Notes under the pieces: generated by a model | The model's input: the letters and a program-made list of their open reading frames with translations, nothing else | Databases searched by the model: none | What the model was told of the DNA's origin: nothing | Source of the DNA: Karalla daura | Taxonomy: Eukaryota; Chordata; Actinopteri; Chaetodontiformes; Leiognathidae | Length of the DNA: 64,000 nt | Direction: 5' to 3' | Assembly (NCBI GenBank): GCA_029224185.1 | Contig: CM055192.1 | Span: 21,478,739-21,542,738, forward strand | Program-made: the position numbers and the translations under genes | Shown here: in pieces, positions 1-13,000 of the stretch | How the letters are laid out: every line of letters starts with the position of its first letter | Position numbering within the stretch: position 1 is the stretch's first letter

Positions 1-334
1 GAAAGCTGAAAACCTGGATAAGAGTGATTGAAAATGCTCCTCTATATCTTAGTGTACACACTGTTCTCATGCACGTGTGCATCCAGGGGACTTCAGAAGA
101 AGGGAGCTGGTGTGACGCTGCCCAGGCAGACGTGTCCGTTTTCCTCCAGCACAATCAGTCCCGTGTCACTTTTGTCATTCCAGTCACGTTTTCTATTTGT
201 TTGTACCCGTGCATTTTTTTAACTCCAGAAAATGTATTTGCTCACAGAGAGCATCTCTACACCTTTGTCTGCGTGATCCTTCAGAGAATTCCCTGTAAAA
301 AAAACGCGTTTACGAAGTGAGCAAAAGACAGTCA

Positions 335-335
335 C

Positions 336-392
<57 letters not shown>
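335..392. repeat. (GA)n microsatellite
   Basis: A near-perfect GA run interrupted once by GATA. Confidence 0.95.
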
Positions 393-395
<3 letters not shown>

Positions 396-799
396 AGATA
401 TATTCTGACTAGATGATACGTGACTGAGGTGTGATCAAACAGCGTAATCACACACACTTATCAGTGACAGACAGTCTGCGTTGTGAATGTAGAAATGCAC
501 AAACGCTGATTTAATTTGGTCAAAGCTAAAAGTCCAGATAAGTTGATTTGGCTTAACACCCGACAGATGGAGCTTTTATTCAACTCGACAAAAATGGAAG
601 GGGAATTTAAGGCTTTGGCTTCACTTACACTTCCTGGGGATATCGCTACCTCTGATCTCCACTAATGATGACAACTTGATACCTACGCAGATATCCATGC
701 TTTCTTTTCAGCATCACTTTAGCAATCACAGGAAATACATAAATCTTTTTGGCCAAATTGGAAAAAAGAGATTCAATCATATCAAGTCCTTTCTGTATC

Positions 800-920
800 T
801 GCCATGCAGTGATTTGGTCCCTGGTTCAAATCTTGGTTCGACCACAGACCTTTCTGTGTGAAGCTTGGATGTTTTATCATGTTTGCATGGCTTTTTCTGC
901 AGTCACATGGATTTTATGTG
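800..920 (+). repeat. interspersed repeat family A, 5' portion
   Basis: Contains GGTTCAAATCTTGGTTCGACC and CCTTTCTGTGTGAAG, diagnostic phrases of a family seen about 16 times in this window. In better copies the phrases read: a GGTTCGA-type box, then CTTTGTGTGGAGTTTGCATG, then GTCCAAAAACATGCATG, then GGTGTGAGTGTGA. Copies are strongly diverged and non-coding. I recognise the family as common in teleosts but cannot name it with confidence. Confidence 0.55.
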
Positions 921-928
921 AGGGGGAG

Positions 929-1004
929 ACTGGCCAGGACCCAATTTAGGTTAGGGCTTAGGGTGAGATGCTTACATGCATCTTTGACACGGTGCACTTG
1001 AGTC
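929..1004 (+). repeat. shared block C, copy 1
   Basis: ACTGGCCAGGACCCAATTTA, then TTACATGCATCTTTGACACG and GTGCACTTGAGTC are repeated with few changes at 11357-11424. It lies within the interruption of the family A copy at 800-1420. Confidence 0.6.
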
Positions 1005-1194
1005 TCCATGCATACATGAGCAGAGAGCTGATAAAATGAAATCTAAGCATTTAAGCATTCATAAGAGAAATTTGTGACACCTTCTGAAATTATGCTGCAT
1101 GCATTCGTTACTCTGATATTAACTTGTCTAAGTTGCTTTGCTGTACCTTTAACATGATACTGTACAAGAAGGTCTACTGATGGATTTTCTTTAT

Positions 1195-1420
1195 AGTCCA
1201 AAAATATGCATGTTGAGACTTATTGGAAACTGCATTAAATCTATCTGTGAGTCTGAGAGTGAATGTTGTGTGTGTCCTACAGTATAATGGACTGGCAACC
1301 TGTCCTGACTGGCAACTTGTTCATTTATTTGGTGCCTTCACCATGTGGGTGCAGGAGATAAGCACCAACATCATTTCACCTGGTACAAAACAGGTAAGAT
1401 CATAGATGGATGGAACTTGG
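1195..1420 (+). repeat. interspersed repeat family A, 3' portion
   Basis: AGTCCAAAAATATGCATGTTG is followed by GTCTGAGAGTGAATG, GGACTGGCAACCTGTCC and a terminal ATGGATGG. It continues the 5' portion ending near 920, so the copy appears interrupted by about 270 bp. Confidence 0.55.
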
Positions 1421-2767
1421 CTCCTCTCTTCAAAAACAACCTTGTTCTTAAATTTTTGGACACTTTCCTCTCTTCACACAGACGCAGATTTACCATCAGC
1501 AGGCAGGCAAAACAACCAGAAGAGGGTTTTGTGATGAATACCCTACATTTCACACATTGCATTGTGATGTGTGAGAGTCCTTTTCAGACGTAAACCTCTT
1601 TTCCATGAATCAAACTGTTGATCCATTGGAGCTCTACAAAGAAACAATGTTCTGGATGATTATTAGCACCTTTCCATGTGTAATCCTCTGGCTTTTGTTT
1701 GCTTTGTTTGGCATCCCGTATCACAGAAATTTGTTTTATAGGAAAACAGAAAATGCTCACGGCTGTTTTACTTGCCGGAGTGTCAGCAGAATCCCATTTC
1801 TGCAAACTAAATTGTTAAAACCGAGAAATAAGGAAAAGAAGTTGAGAGTTATTTATTCAGAACTTTGTTCCACAAACAGTGAGATAATCTTTTGTTACAG
1901 GCGGGGCTGCAACAGGCACAGTTCCCACAGTCGAAGTGACCTCAACATAAGTCGGGAAAACACAAACTACTTCAGACAGAACTGGACTGAAGAGTAAAAG
2001 CAAGCGCTAAACAAGATCAAAAATCATCAGGCCAAAAAAAAAACACTTTTTCGCTAAAAGAATCTGGACATGCTTTGCCAGTTTGCAATCCGTGCGTAAA
2101 ATCAAGTCCATGCCGAACCAACAGGTTTTTCCAGTTTGGTGCAGTGGAACATTTCTCTGGATCCTGATTCCAACAGCTTTAAAAGGATAAAGTTGATGGT
2201 GGGTTTTTTTTTGTTTTTTTTAGATAAGATGCAGCAAATTAAAAAAAAGTCAATTTATAAGGCTCAAAAAGTAGCCTCAAATTTGGGGACAAAATAGAGG
2301 GAATCCAGGTTTTGGAGCCAGGTGAGCTAGAGCAGTATTTTGAACCATGCATTACCAATGCAAAAATAAATTGGCTTTGATTTTCCAACACATCCACAAG
2401 AGAACATGCCATGTCATTAGCGGGTGTCTTAAAAGAAAAGAAGAGGAAGGAAGAAGATCTAAAAGGAAACAAAGACTAACACATCCGCGTGAAAGAAGTG
2501 AAGAATCTGTGTTAAAATATCTTCTGTGCCAGCGTGACAAAGGCAGGACAAGTGTCTGTCCGAAAACAAACTTGTTTCCCCCAACATGAGTGTTGGAAGT
2601 CAGTCAAGCTCCTAAAGCAAAAAGGGAGAAAGTCTCAGGAGCCAGGTCACAAAATTAAACATTTTCTACATTACTTTTTAGCTGTCACTAAAAAAAACAA
2701 AAAAACTCTATTTTCTCTATTGCTCTAGTGCTCTATTTTCACACACCTCCACTGCTGTTAGGCCTCA

Positions 2768-2787
2768 ACACACACACACACACACAT
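2768..2787. repeat. (CA)n microsatellite
   Basis: A short perfect CA run. Confidence 0.9.
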
Positions 2788-4424
2788 ACAAACATGTTGA
2801 ACTAAACGCACACTACAGACTGTTAGCGTGCAGCAGCAACACTTCACAGCCCCACCTCTCTCTGTGTGCTACTGTGCTCACTGCTCATTTTCAGCGGATG
2901 TTGACTGATCTCGGCTGCCTGCAGGACAGCGCCATGGCTTCTGATGTTTGGTCGACTGGAGCCCTTCAATTGGATTGACATTAAGAGCAGAAATATCACA
3001 GCCTGCGAGCCCAGAGCTCCCACTGTGGTAAACAGATGAGCACCATACTGCCCCATCTATATGTACAATCATGGCAACATGATTGTACTCAACTGTCTCA
3101 ACGTTTCACATGTTTCACTGAGTTATTCTATTGGAAGAAAGGCATAATGGTTTGAACAAACAGCCCACAAACTTACAAAATGACATCCAAGCAGGGCTGC
3201 AGAGCACACCTATCTACTGAGCATCTCCACAAAAGCAGGACGTGATTCGCCTGCCACAGAAAGTAGGAATCATTCCTCTGCTGCCATCAGCCAGAGTTGG
3301 TCAGGAAAATCAATGCTACATTTCTCTTGTCGCCAGCCATAACAGATAGCAAGACGGTCCGAGGTATGAAATCCTATCAACACCAAAATATCACACGAGG
3401 GAAGTGCGGCCAAGAAGCAAAGAATTGTCACGGCTCTGCTGTACAGTGCAAATAATCTTTCACACCATCTGTCAGGAATCAATGTTAACCCTTTACAAGA
3501 CATGGGAAAAAGGTGAAAGTTTGTTTCACATGTTTGCTGGGCTCCCTATGTCTTGTGTTATACCCTTAAAATTAAAGTTAAAATTAAGGTGGAGCTGGAA
3601 TAAAATCTTCTCTTACTTTTGTTTAAGTAATTTAGTCGTGGGACGTGGATTGTTTGTTTTGAGCCATGCTAACCCTGATGTTTATTGATATCTTTATCTT
3701 TTGATTGTTAAATTATCTTTTGTTGGACTGTAGCTGGGTAGGATGAGTTGTACTTGGGAGTGTGGCAAGAGGGGAGCATCTCATGTTATGTGCCTGTTCC
3801 CCTAGGCCGATCATAAAAATGAATCAAAGAAAACGAAAGATGAGCTAAATGAGTAAGAGATGCATTTGCACGTCATCCATGCAAATTAAGGTCTATACTG
3901 CCCCAATGTTCTTCAACAGCATGTAGGAGAAATTTCCTAGTTTGTCATCAGTCTAGCTCTAAATGCATTAATATACATGAACCACAGTTATGGTAAAAAA
4001 GCCAGAGGCACAAATCCAGGCGTTTGTGTTTTCAGAAAACAACGTCACCACAATCAGGGAAAAAAACAAACTGTGACTGTGCCGCTGCATTAATCCAAAA
4101 CTGACCCAGAATATGAAATAAAACTCATTTACATTTAAGACTTTCAATAAATAACGCATTTAAACTGCTTCTAAACGAACTGTTGTTTTGCAGAATTTGA
4201 TTCCACAGCGAAGACGAAAGGAACGCTCCCTCTCAGGAGCCGCTGTGCTCATGTTTTCCGGCCAGCGTTTTGTTCCTCGTCTCATAATTACATCAAAACG
4301 GAGCATGTATGCACTGTAAACAATCAACATAAGGGAATACAGGACACAAGGGAATACAGGACAACCTAAGTACAAACAAGCTCAAAGTGTAGAACACCCC
4401 ATGTGGCATGTATTTACAATACCA

Positions 4425-4447
4425 CATATATATATATATATATATAT
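4425..4447. repeat. (AT)n microsatellite
   Basis: A perfect AT run following CCACAT. Confidence 0.9.
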
Positions 4448-5130
4448 TAAACGCTGTAACGACTCTGAGAAGTCTTGAAGTTCAGCACAACATTGCTTTT
4501 GTGTGCAGCTTTATGATTGACCCTGTAACTTCCACATCAAGAAATGGGTCAGGGGCATTTCTCTTTCATCACCCTTGTGTCCCTCTACGTGCAACCGGGT
4601 CAGGAGCACATTATACCTGCGCTTATCGCAGAGGGACAGGAATTGATTTTTCTGGGCAGCAGCAGCTCTGCTGGAAGCGGAGCTGGACGGTACCACATTG
4701 TGTCATTCTGTAGGCATCGAGAGTGAAAAATTTATGCCGATTACTGTTTAAGGGCCACATCAGCATACAGGCACACATTTACCACCTGTTACAAGCCAAT
4801 GCCATGTCTGGATGGTGGCTCATTTCAAAGAGAGGAGGAGTCATGTTGTCTCTCCATGGGCTGACAGCTCCCAGACTCATTTTCTTATCCTCTGCTTGAC
4901 ACTGAAGGGGATGAGAAGCATTTACGCATTGCAGCTTTTACATATATTCAAAGACCTGTGACGACAACGCTGCATGTACTGTGAAGCTGTGCAGTTTCAA
5001 AGTACACCTCTTACCTATGATCCATCTTACCCACTTTTGTATCTTAATGGTGTTGCCAGGGTCTTTATGACTCACATTGTTGAAAAATAGAGAGTACATA
5101 TTGAACAGGTATGCAGTCTATCAAAGAACA

Positions 5131-5196
5131 GCCTAATCATGCATCTTTCTGAGGAAACTGGGGAACTGGGAGAAAACCTACACAGAAAGGCCCTCA
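5131..5196 (-). repeat. interspersed repeat family A fragment
   Basis: Reads in the opposite sense: CCTAATCATGCATCTTTCTG, then AACTGGGAGAAAACC and CACAGAAAGGCCC, matching the middle of the family. Confidence 0.5.
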
Positions 5197-5689
5197 GTCT
5201 GATCAAAACACTAAAGCATCGTCAGAGTTTGAGATATTATCCTGCTGCTCGCAACAGCCTAGTTTGCATTTTTCATGTATTTCCGTCAGGATGTTGCTCA
5301 TCTCCTGCTGGTTACGTTAAGAAAATGTATCCCCAATGAGGGGATGAGGAACAAACCAGCAGGGCTGCCAATTTTGATTAAAATCAAACCGTCATGACAT
5401 GTTATTTCAAAACTATCTTCTGAAGAAAATTATTGGGTGTTTTTTTTATTATTCCATTATCCATCTCATTCAGCATGGCAGCATCTGCGACAGTTTGGGA
5501 ATCATCTTTGACTGCATAAATTACAGTTGTGATGGAGCAATCCTGTGTTACTTCACTATTCATAGACAGAGCTATGAGGCCTCATGCAAAAGTGCTAACT
5601 ACTGCACTGTCACTGGTTTGAGTTCATGTTACTTATCTTTTTAATAACAGAATAAAATGTGTTTTTAGATTGAATATCACTGTGTTGCT

Positions 5690-5768
5690 GTCTCATAGCA
5701 AGAAGATTCCCGGTGCAAATCCGGGTCAGACCGAAGGTCTTTGTGTGTGGAGTTTGCATGCTGACCCC
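5690..5768 (+). repeat. interspersed repeat family A fragment
   Basis: Contains the box CCCGGTGCAAATCCGGGTC, then GACCGAAGGTCTTTGTGTG and GGAGTTTGCATG. This is one of the best-preserved 5' portions. Confidence 0.6.
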
Positions 5769-8005
5769 ATCTACTGCAGTTTAAAATGTCATTACTTGGT
5801 TGAAAAATCATGATTGAAAAGTTACAAAAGGCTTCAGGCTGAAGTCATCGTTGCAAGTCAGAGGCATAGCAAGTAGCGGTGGGTCTTGTTGAGGCAAATT
5901 ATTGAAACTCTGCAACAAGACAGGTTGAGTGAAATAACTTTCATGGGTGATCAAGCTGAATTACATGTTGTATTTATACTCAATGCATTGTTTTCTTCTG
6001 CAGCAAAACATTACCCTAAACATATCAAACAAAAAACAACTTTTGATAACAGCTTTTGGCAGCACAGTCTCAAAAACCTCTTCAGAAATAAGTCCCCAAC
6101 AAATAAATATTCATATGGCTATTTTCACAGCTTGTGCTCCAGCTCAGTGAGAGAGAAAAATATAAACTAAAATGTTATTGAAATATAAATTGTGCATCTG
6201 ATTGCCTCAATGCTCTTCTCTATTTTTCTTCAAGTTTCAGTGCGCAGTGACAGTCAGAGAAAATAACTTCCAGAAAATGAATCCAGCCGCGGATGATTTA
6301 ATGTAGGAACGTTAGAGGAAAGGCAACACTTAGTGCGTGCATCTGCAGCCGCCTCGACAAGCAGGGATATCGATTCAAGCATAACATCATCAAGCATTTC
6401 TTCAGAATGAATACGCACGTCAAATGTGAATATGATAACAGCAGACAGCTGGCATCATCTCCAAGTCTGAAAATAGTTTTGGATATCAGCTGAGTGTGTC
6501 TACGTCAACACAGGCACTGCTGCCACGTCACTGACGGTGAGCAGCTACGTATTCACAACGTTTTACCTCCATCTGAACTTCACAGATGTCTGCGACAGCA
6601 TCCTTGTGTGAAGACTGAGAATTAATAATTGGCCGATGAACAAAATGCTTAGTAACGGAAATAATCATCATGATGGTACTGCACAGATGATCGTTTTTTC
6701 CAGCTTGTCATTCAGATATGAGGACTAAGACTCAGCCACACTCTCTCACAGCACTGAGTACATATCCTGGAGTATGATTTCAAGTGTCTCCATCCACAGG
6801 ATGTTGAAGTTGAATAGGAATGACAGGAAGAAGACGTGAAGTCAAAGAAATTCCACTCACTCACAAAACGAAAACGGAAGTGAAAGCAAAACGTTGGGAA
6901 ATAGTATCCATCATGTTCCTCAAATTTGAAGGTAATACCAATCAATTGTGTGTCCTATTGATGGACCTTTGTAACTGAGACACAGGTTTTTTATTGTAAA
7001 GAATGTTTAATTAACAAACTGTGCTTAATATGCAAAATGTATTTAGATAATGTTTTACACCACACATACACATGTATGAATTTCTTTGAATTTTATTGAA
7101 TGTTTTCTACTTTTAATTCAAACTGAAATTGTACATGATGTTTGGTAACATACTGTAATCCAACTCAAATTCAAGAATTGCACTGAAATTCAAGAGACAT
7201 TCTCAATTCAATGCTCACTTTTTACACCAATGAAATCTAGACCTGTAGAAGAGTCCCAAAGAGCCGGCCGTGCTGTATTGACATGCATCTTCACCTTTCT
7301 ATGATGTGCAGCCATTACTGCCCTGAGAGGCTCATCAGCCACTTCAAACTCCATCTGCACCCACCCTCCTGGATAATGGAGTTTTTAACCAAGACGTGTG
7401 AGAGGCAAAAGCGTGTTCTCCAACCAGCTCTACTGATTCACCACTTCTCTCCGAGGATGATGTCTCTTCCCCTCTTTATATTATGTGAACAAATGAGAGC
7501 CACAGCAGGTGAAAGAAACAGAGTTTTCTCTCTTTCTGCCTCGGGGAAAGGGTCTACGATTTTGTGGCTTGGTGTAGTTACTCTTTCCTGAATTATTAAT
7601 GTGCCAGAGATGAAAAACGTGGAGTATATCGCTACTCCGCCAATCTCTAACACACAGATGCAGGTGGTCATATATAACAAGGAGGTCAAGAGGAATAAAG
7701 CTGTGTCATGCTGCCAGTATAATCTACTATAGAGGCATTTGGCACAACTGTCCTTTATGCCAGAAGTAAGGCACACACATCATTTCATACTCAAGGTTTT
7801 TTTTTTTTTCTGCTACTCTGGTCACACATGCACCACCTGCTCTCTTGCCTGTTAGCACTTGGCATGAATCTCAATTCCCCTGCACTAGACATCAGACATG
7901 TTATTGATGTGATGCTTGGTCTTTGAACCTTTGAACCTTTTCCACATGACAGATTTCCCTTCACAGGACAAATAGAGGTGAACATCAAACCATCTACTTC
8001 TTTGT

Positions 8006-8032
8006 CATAATAATAATAATAATAATAATAAC
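8006..8032. repeat. (TAA)n microsatellite
   Basis: About nine trinucleotide units. Confidence 0.9.
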
Positions 8033-8969
8033 AACAAAGGCTGCATAGAAAAACAGTATTTCAGCTCTATTTATATCACAGTCGAATGCATCTGTATTGT
8101 GAAGCAACTAATTGTGGTTTGTAAAGGTTTATATCACGCATAATTTAAGCTTGCTGAGAATGTGCCTAATCTTGCATGTTATTGAGAAGTTTTCTATTAC
8201 ATTCAAAGAGAGAACTAAGTGCAATTTCCACTCTATATGCAAGTTTCTCTGATGAGAAACTCAAAAAGGTCTAGGAAGAGCATCTCATCCAGAGTGAAAG
8301 CGATGCTTTACATGTAGTACAGAGTACAGAAACTGTGGCATTTGTTTTCTATAAATAAAAGACTGTGTGCTGGGTATTTAGAGCGTGCAGTAGCACTGTT
8401 AATGGTAATAATAGGAGCAACAGCAGTGGTGTTGAGAGTAGTAATTTGTGTGACAGAAAAAAAACACTTTGAGATCTTCTCATGGACGTGAACTCGTGGA
8501 CTTCTTCAGCAAATGAAAAACACAGGTTCTCTGCTCGTTATGTGTGGGTGTGAAATATTCACTAGAATCAGCTTTGTTAGCAGATGAAGACCACGAGTTG
8601 CCCTTAATAGCAACAAAAAAAGTTAAATGTATTTCTGCATTTCTGTCACAGCTTCCACATCTGACTACTGACTGCACTTTTAGTTGCAGTGCAGTATACT
8701 GACTGCTGGCCCTCCATGATCTATCCAACTGCAGCTGTATCAGTAGAAAATTGGAAACAAAACCAGTAAGTGAGTCACAGTAAGAGTGACAACAGTAAAA
8801 TGAGAATAATTCCAAGGTGCAATCCTTATGCTCAAGGCTGGTATTACAGCAGAAGAGCAGGTGATCTTGGGGTGAGAATAGGAAGGTCTCCAATTTTCTC
8901 AGATTACTCAAGTTTTCTCTGACTGGCCAAAAAAACATGCTCTAAGGTCGTTCAGAGACTCTACATTGC

Positions 8970-9105
8970 CCCCAGATGTAAGAGTAAATAATGGATGTGT
9001 GCTGCAATGGACTGACGACCTATCCAAGGATTATTTCCTGCATTAAGTCCAAGTGCCATGGCACCAGCAGAGCCCTGTAACATTACTGGGCACAAAACAG
9101 GTAGC
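8970..9105 (+). repeat. interspersed repeat family A, 3' portion
   Basis: Contains GCAATGGACTGACGACCTATCC, here split as GCAATGGACTG and ACGACCTATCC, then CACCAGCAGAGCCCTG and ACTGGGCACAAAACAGG, matching the 3' portions near 1290-1395 and 41930-41970. Confidence 0.5.
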
Positions 9106-9857
9106 AAGGACAGAGTTTTATATTTTAAATAATTTATTATAAATTTGTTGTGAGAGGAAGCTGGTTTCTGAATGTGTGGACGTTTAAATGATTTTCATCA
9201 CTAGCGTCCCTTTCATTTTATGCCTAGAAAAGGAGAACATTTTGCCATTTTGGTTAAAAGCCTCTCTGCTTTCTACACTATTCTCTACTGTGGCCACAGC
9301 ATCATTGAAGTGCCTCGGCAGCAGACGTGAGAGAAACTTTGGGAGAGAGGCTTGAGAGAGGACATGTTTTTCTCTATTCAGACAAAAAAACAGAGCAAAC
9401 ATGTCGCATTTGCATAACGGCCTTACTTCCGTTCCATTTTACCATGTCCTACTTGTCACTCTCCTTGTGTGATGTGTGATTCAGGCAGCAGGATTTCAGT
9501 TCATCGTGACCCTTTTTTATGGTTGTTTGTTTGTTTCTCATGGCATGCCAATGGCAAACACACACTTATTGACAGAGACTTATTGACCAGCGATTGATAA
9601 GATTGATAAGAAATCTGAGGTTTTCCACAGATCAGGATCCACAGCAAAGAGTTTTTTGAGTCAAATGATTATGGTAGAAGAGTGATAGAGGTGTGGGCCA
9701 TTCTCTCAAACAGACTTTTGCGTTTCATCTGCAAGATCGACAGAAAAACAGAATGAAGAAAACTCAAAGCTTGCCACAAGAGGCAACAGGGGTGGTGCCA
9801 CTAACCCCTCTGGACTTCTGTTTGTCCCAGAGACGTGACCGTGGCGGTGGGTCCTAC

Positions 9858-10014
9858 CTTGCAGCTGGTAGTCCACAGAGATGTCGGAGGGGGCCTGCAG
9901 CACAGCAGACCTGCGGTAAACAACGTGCACTCTGCCCTGGTCCTCCAGCTCCTGAGTGCCTCTCTCCAGGGGCTCGATGAAGTACTCGTCCGAGTCGGTG
10001 CGGATCATCCCAGC
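9858..10014 (-). CDS. adamts3: adamts3 coding exon 4: distal propeptide
   Basis: The 157-nt exon encodes residues 172-223 plus one base. The acceptor is ATTGTTTTGCAG|GCT, with a CTAAC branch-point-like motif about 20 nt upstream. The donor is CAAG|GTAGGA. It begins AGMIRTDSDEYFIEPLERG and continues GRVHVVYRRSAVLQAPSD. Joined to exon 3 it rebuilds the family motif NCDGLAGMI without a gap, which fixes phase 0. It ends in phase 1, so the next exon must begin with two bases of a codon. That exon should carry the basic furin site and the start of the metalloprotease domain. Confidence 0.93.
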
Positions 10015-13000
10015 CTGCAAAACAATCCCAGGTTAGAGAGCGTAGTACGGGGAGGAGTAGAGTTATACAGCTTTGAAGGAGCTCTGATGTCAACATAGGA
10101 ATTAAATCGTTTAGTGCTCCATCATCATTATCTCTGATCGATAAGGCACAGGCAATTATGCAAATGAGATCTCAATGGAAGATAATTACAGCATTGAGCT
10201 GTGACAGTGTGCTCCAGGATGTCTGTGTTTGTTTGTCTTTATTTAAGTGCAGGCAGCAAATGTCTTAGAAGAACAAGACATCTAAATTATAGGGAAACCT
10301 ATTGATCCGCTTTAACTCATGTGCACAGACAAATGACAACATAATGGCAGTGTAGCATGTCATTAGCAGCAATATATTCAAAAACACATACGTTAAATAC
10401 AACAAAGGAAAGCCTGATGCCCTCATGTAATATTTAGTTATTTATTCAGCATGCTAAGTACTGAAAGAGTGGCCTGTTTAAATGTGTCACTGACATTGCA
10501 ACACTTTTTTTGTTGCTATTTCTGCAACTTACAATCTTTTTTCCGGTTATCGGCTGATTATCCAGCGGCTGCAGGTGGTGATCACAGAGCGCCACATCAT
10601 CAGCTGAACGAAATTGCTTCATGATCGCTACCTGCCACCTTCAGATTTCCTGCAATACGGCCCAGTCATGCCCATAGTTTGGAGCTCGAATAAAGGATCA
10701 CGCTGTGCAGTTAACCTAGCGATGGACGAGCAAACTGAGTGTGTCGTTCATCACGTCCAAATGATGCTCTGAAGCAGGTGCCGCACGCTCGGAGCCTGAA
10801 TCAAAACATGTGTGTTGCTGTTACAAAATGCTATCGAGGAGGAGACATGTCCAACTATTAACAGGCACTTTTTGTCATTTCTGGGCATTTATCCCCAACC
10901 CAAACAGTCCAAACGCTCATTTCAGATCATAATGCTGAATGGATGTAATGTTTTGGCTCATCAAGGACGTATACAAAATGCAAATAGGTACAATCTGCGG
11001 CTCTGTGTGGCACTGGGAGCACGTGCCACGCTGTAGGAGCAGTAATGATTTTCTGTCTGACAGTCACGTTCTCCTGTCAGAGAGCGGCTGACAGAAAAAT
11101 GCTGTTACTGTGCACCTGTGTGCGCACAGAGCTGCCTCTCACGGAGCTCCAGAGGTATTTGCTGCAGCTCTGGGTCAGCTGGCCGCTCGGTGCGGCTCCA
11201 CTGATGAACCTCGCTCCGGCCCCTCTGCTAACACCCGGCTGCACTGTGCACATATGGCCCTTCACGACCAACACGCACACTGTGCTCATTTCCAACTTCC
11301 GCAGTCCCCAATCGACTAAACACCCCCATCACCACAATCTCCTGTTTACATGCACTATTGGCCAGAATCCAATTTGGGTTTTTAGTCAAGTTTACATGCA
11401 TCTTTGACACTGTACAGTTGAGTCATTTGAACAGGTTTTCTCTACAAACTCCAGTTTCATGCCTCAGACCAAAAACGTGCATGTTTAGGCCGATTGAACA
11501 CTGTAAATTGCCTCTAGGTGTGAGTATGAGAACAAATGATGTGTGTGCCATGCAAAGGACTGCAGGCCTGTCTGTTGGGTATAAAGCATGTGAAATGATG
11601 GATGGATGATACTTTGTCTCACTGAAACACCTGCTGAAATGCAGAGTTGAGTTTTCTTGGATGCAAACAATTATGGTGACAATCGTTGCTCACCATACTA
11701 AATCACGTGCATTCGAGAGACAAATAACACGTTGAATCCTTATATGAGATATGCAGTTTAATTCCTTGTGTCCTCCCCTAATTGCATCTATATTTCTCTG
11801 CTGTCCTGCAGTATCACATGCTGGTCCTCTGCCATGTTTTTAGCATGATACTCCCACAAGCTGTCGATCATCTGAACAGCGTGAAGCTGTTGAATGACAA
11901 GTAGTTCTGCTTTCAAGTGTCCACTAAATTACACAAAACACCAAAACGTACAACATACTGTCATTGCACAGGCTTTCTTTTCAGTTCCAACAACAGCCTT
12001 TGTCTGTGCTCTCTAAACAAATCAGGGTTGAAAAACTGGACTTTGTTATGACGTGCCAACATGTGGTTCCTGGGAACAGAGCAGTTCTGATTGAAATACA
12101 TCATGTTTTATTGAGGTTTCCAGAGAGACATGGCTGTGGTTCAGGAGATGGAACAATCATGGTTCCACTGACTGTCATATGCTGTTGTTCTTCCCACATT
12201 GGAAAACTCTGAGATAAATGTCAATGTTGCTTAGCATCTAAAATTCAATGTGTTGGGCCAAAAAAAGTGATGACTGTGCAACTTGTTCACCTGTCACTTT
12301 TCTTATCGTTCATGTTTCATGTTTGTTAACAGATCATGCACGTGTTCTCAGAATCTGACACTGTCCCAGTTTCTATGAAAAACAGCATGTTGCTTATACA
12401 GGTGATACAAAACAGACCTTTCAATGTACGCTGCCAGAAAACTACCAGCGCAGATGATACGAATGTGCAGAGAAGGAAAAATCTGAGTCACAGCCACAAT
12501 TCATATCAGTCCATATCCAGGTATCAGGCAAGACAGAAAGTTCATAAGAAAAAAAAATTGATGCCATCGGCGAAGAGGTGACTAGAAATTCAGCTGCTAC
12601 ATCGACATTTGACCATAAAAAAAGCGACAAACCTGTTAAAAAACTGTTGGGTCATATGTTGATTAAGTCGATGTAGCATGAAATAATTGAATTGAAATTC
12701 ACATTTTTTTCATTGCCCTGCTTGTTAACTTAACCATGTTTGCCACAGGGATTTATTTCTCAGCTTGTTATATATATTTATCTTAGACCTGCAGGCATCG
12801 CCGGCAAACACAGATTATAAATATTCCATATGTCAGCATACATTGTGAGGTTGTAATGCAGTTTGCCCAGCCTCGTGCCAATTACCAGCTCAGTCACATT
12901 TACTATTCAGAGAGAACGCAGCAGATTATCCAGCCTGAGTGAATCCCGACCTCAACCACGTGCTGTCACTGTCTTTGCTTTTATTTACCGTGAACTCATT

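Larger units (their letters stand above)
1..9857 (-). other. adamts3 intron 4 (partial), no exon recognised
   Basis: From the exon 4 donor to the left edge I searched the minus strand for the basic processing site and the DYNIEVLLGVDDS-type start of the protease domain, and found neither. The stretch holds microsatellites, several decayed interspersed repeats and otherwise unremarkable AT-rich sequence. ORFs here are short and unlike any protein I know. Confidence 0.75.

Noticed and set aside
8480..8938. 152-codon minus-strand ORF in intron 4
   Set aside because: It has no recognisable domain, no exon-like boundaries and a biased composition. Best explained as a chance ORF.
9693..10098. Overlapping ORFs on both strands around exon 4
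   Set aside because: Only the minus-strand frame from 10014 to 9858 matches the ADAMTS propeptide. The rest are other-frame shadows or read-through into the introns.
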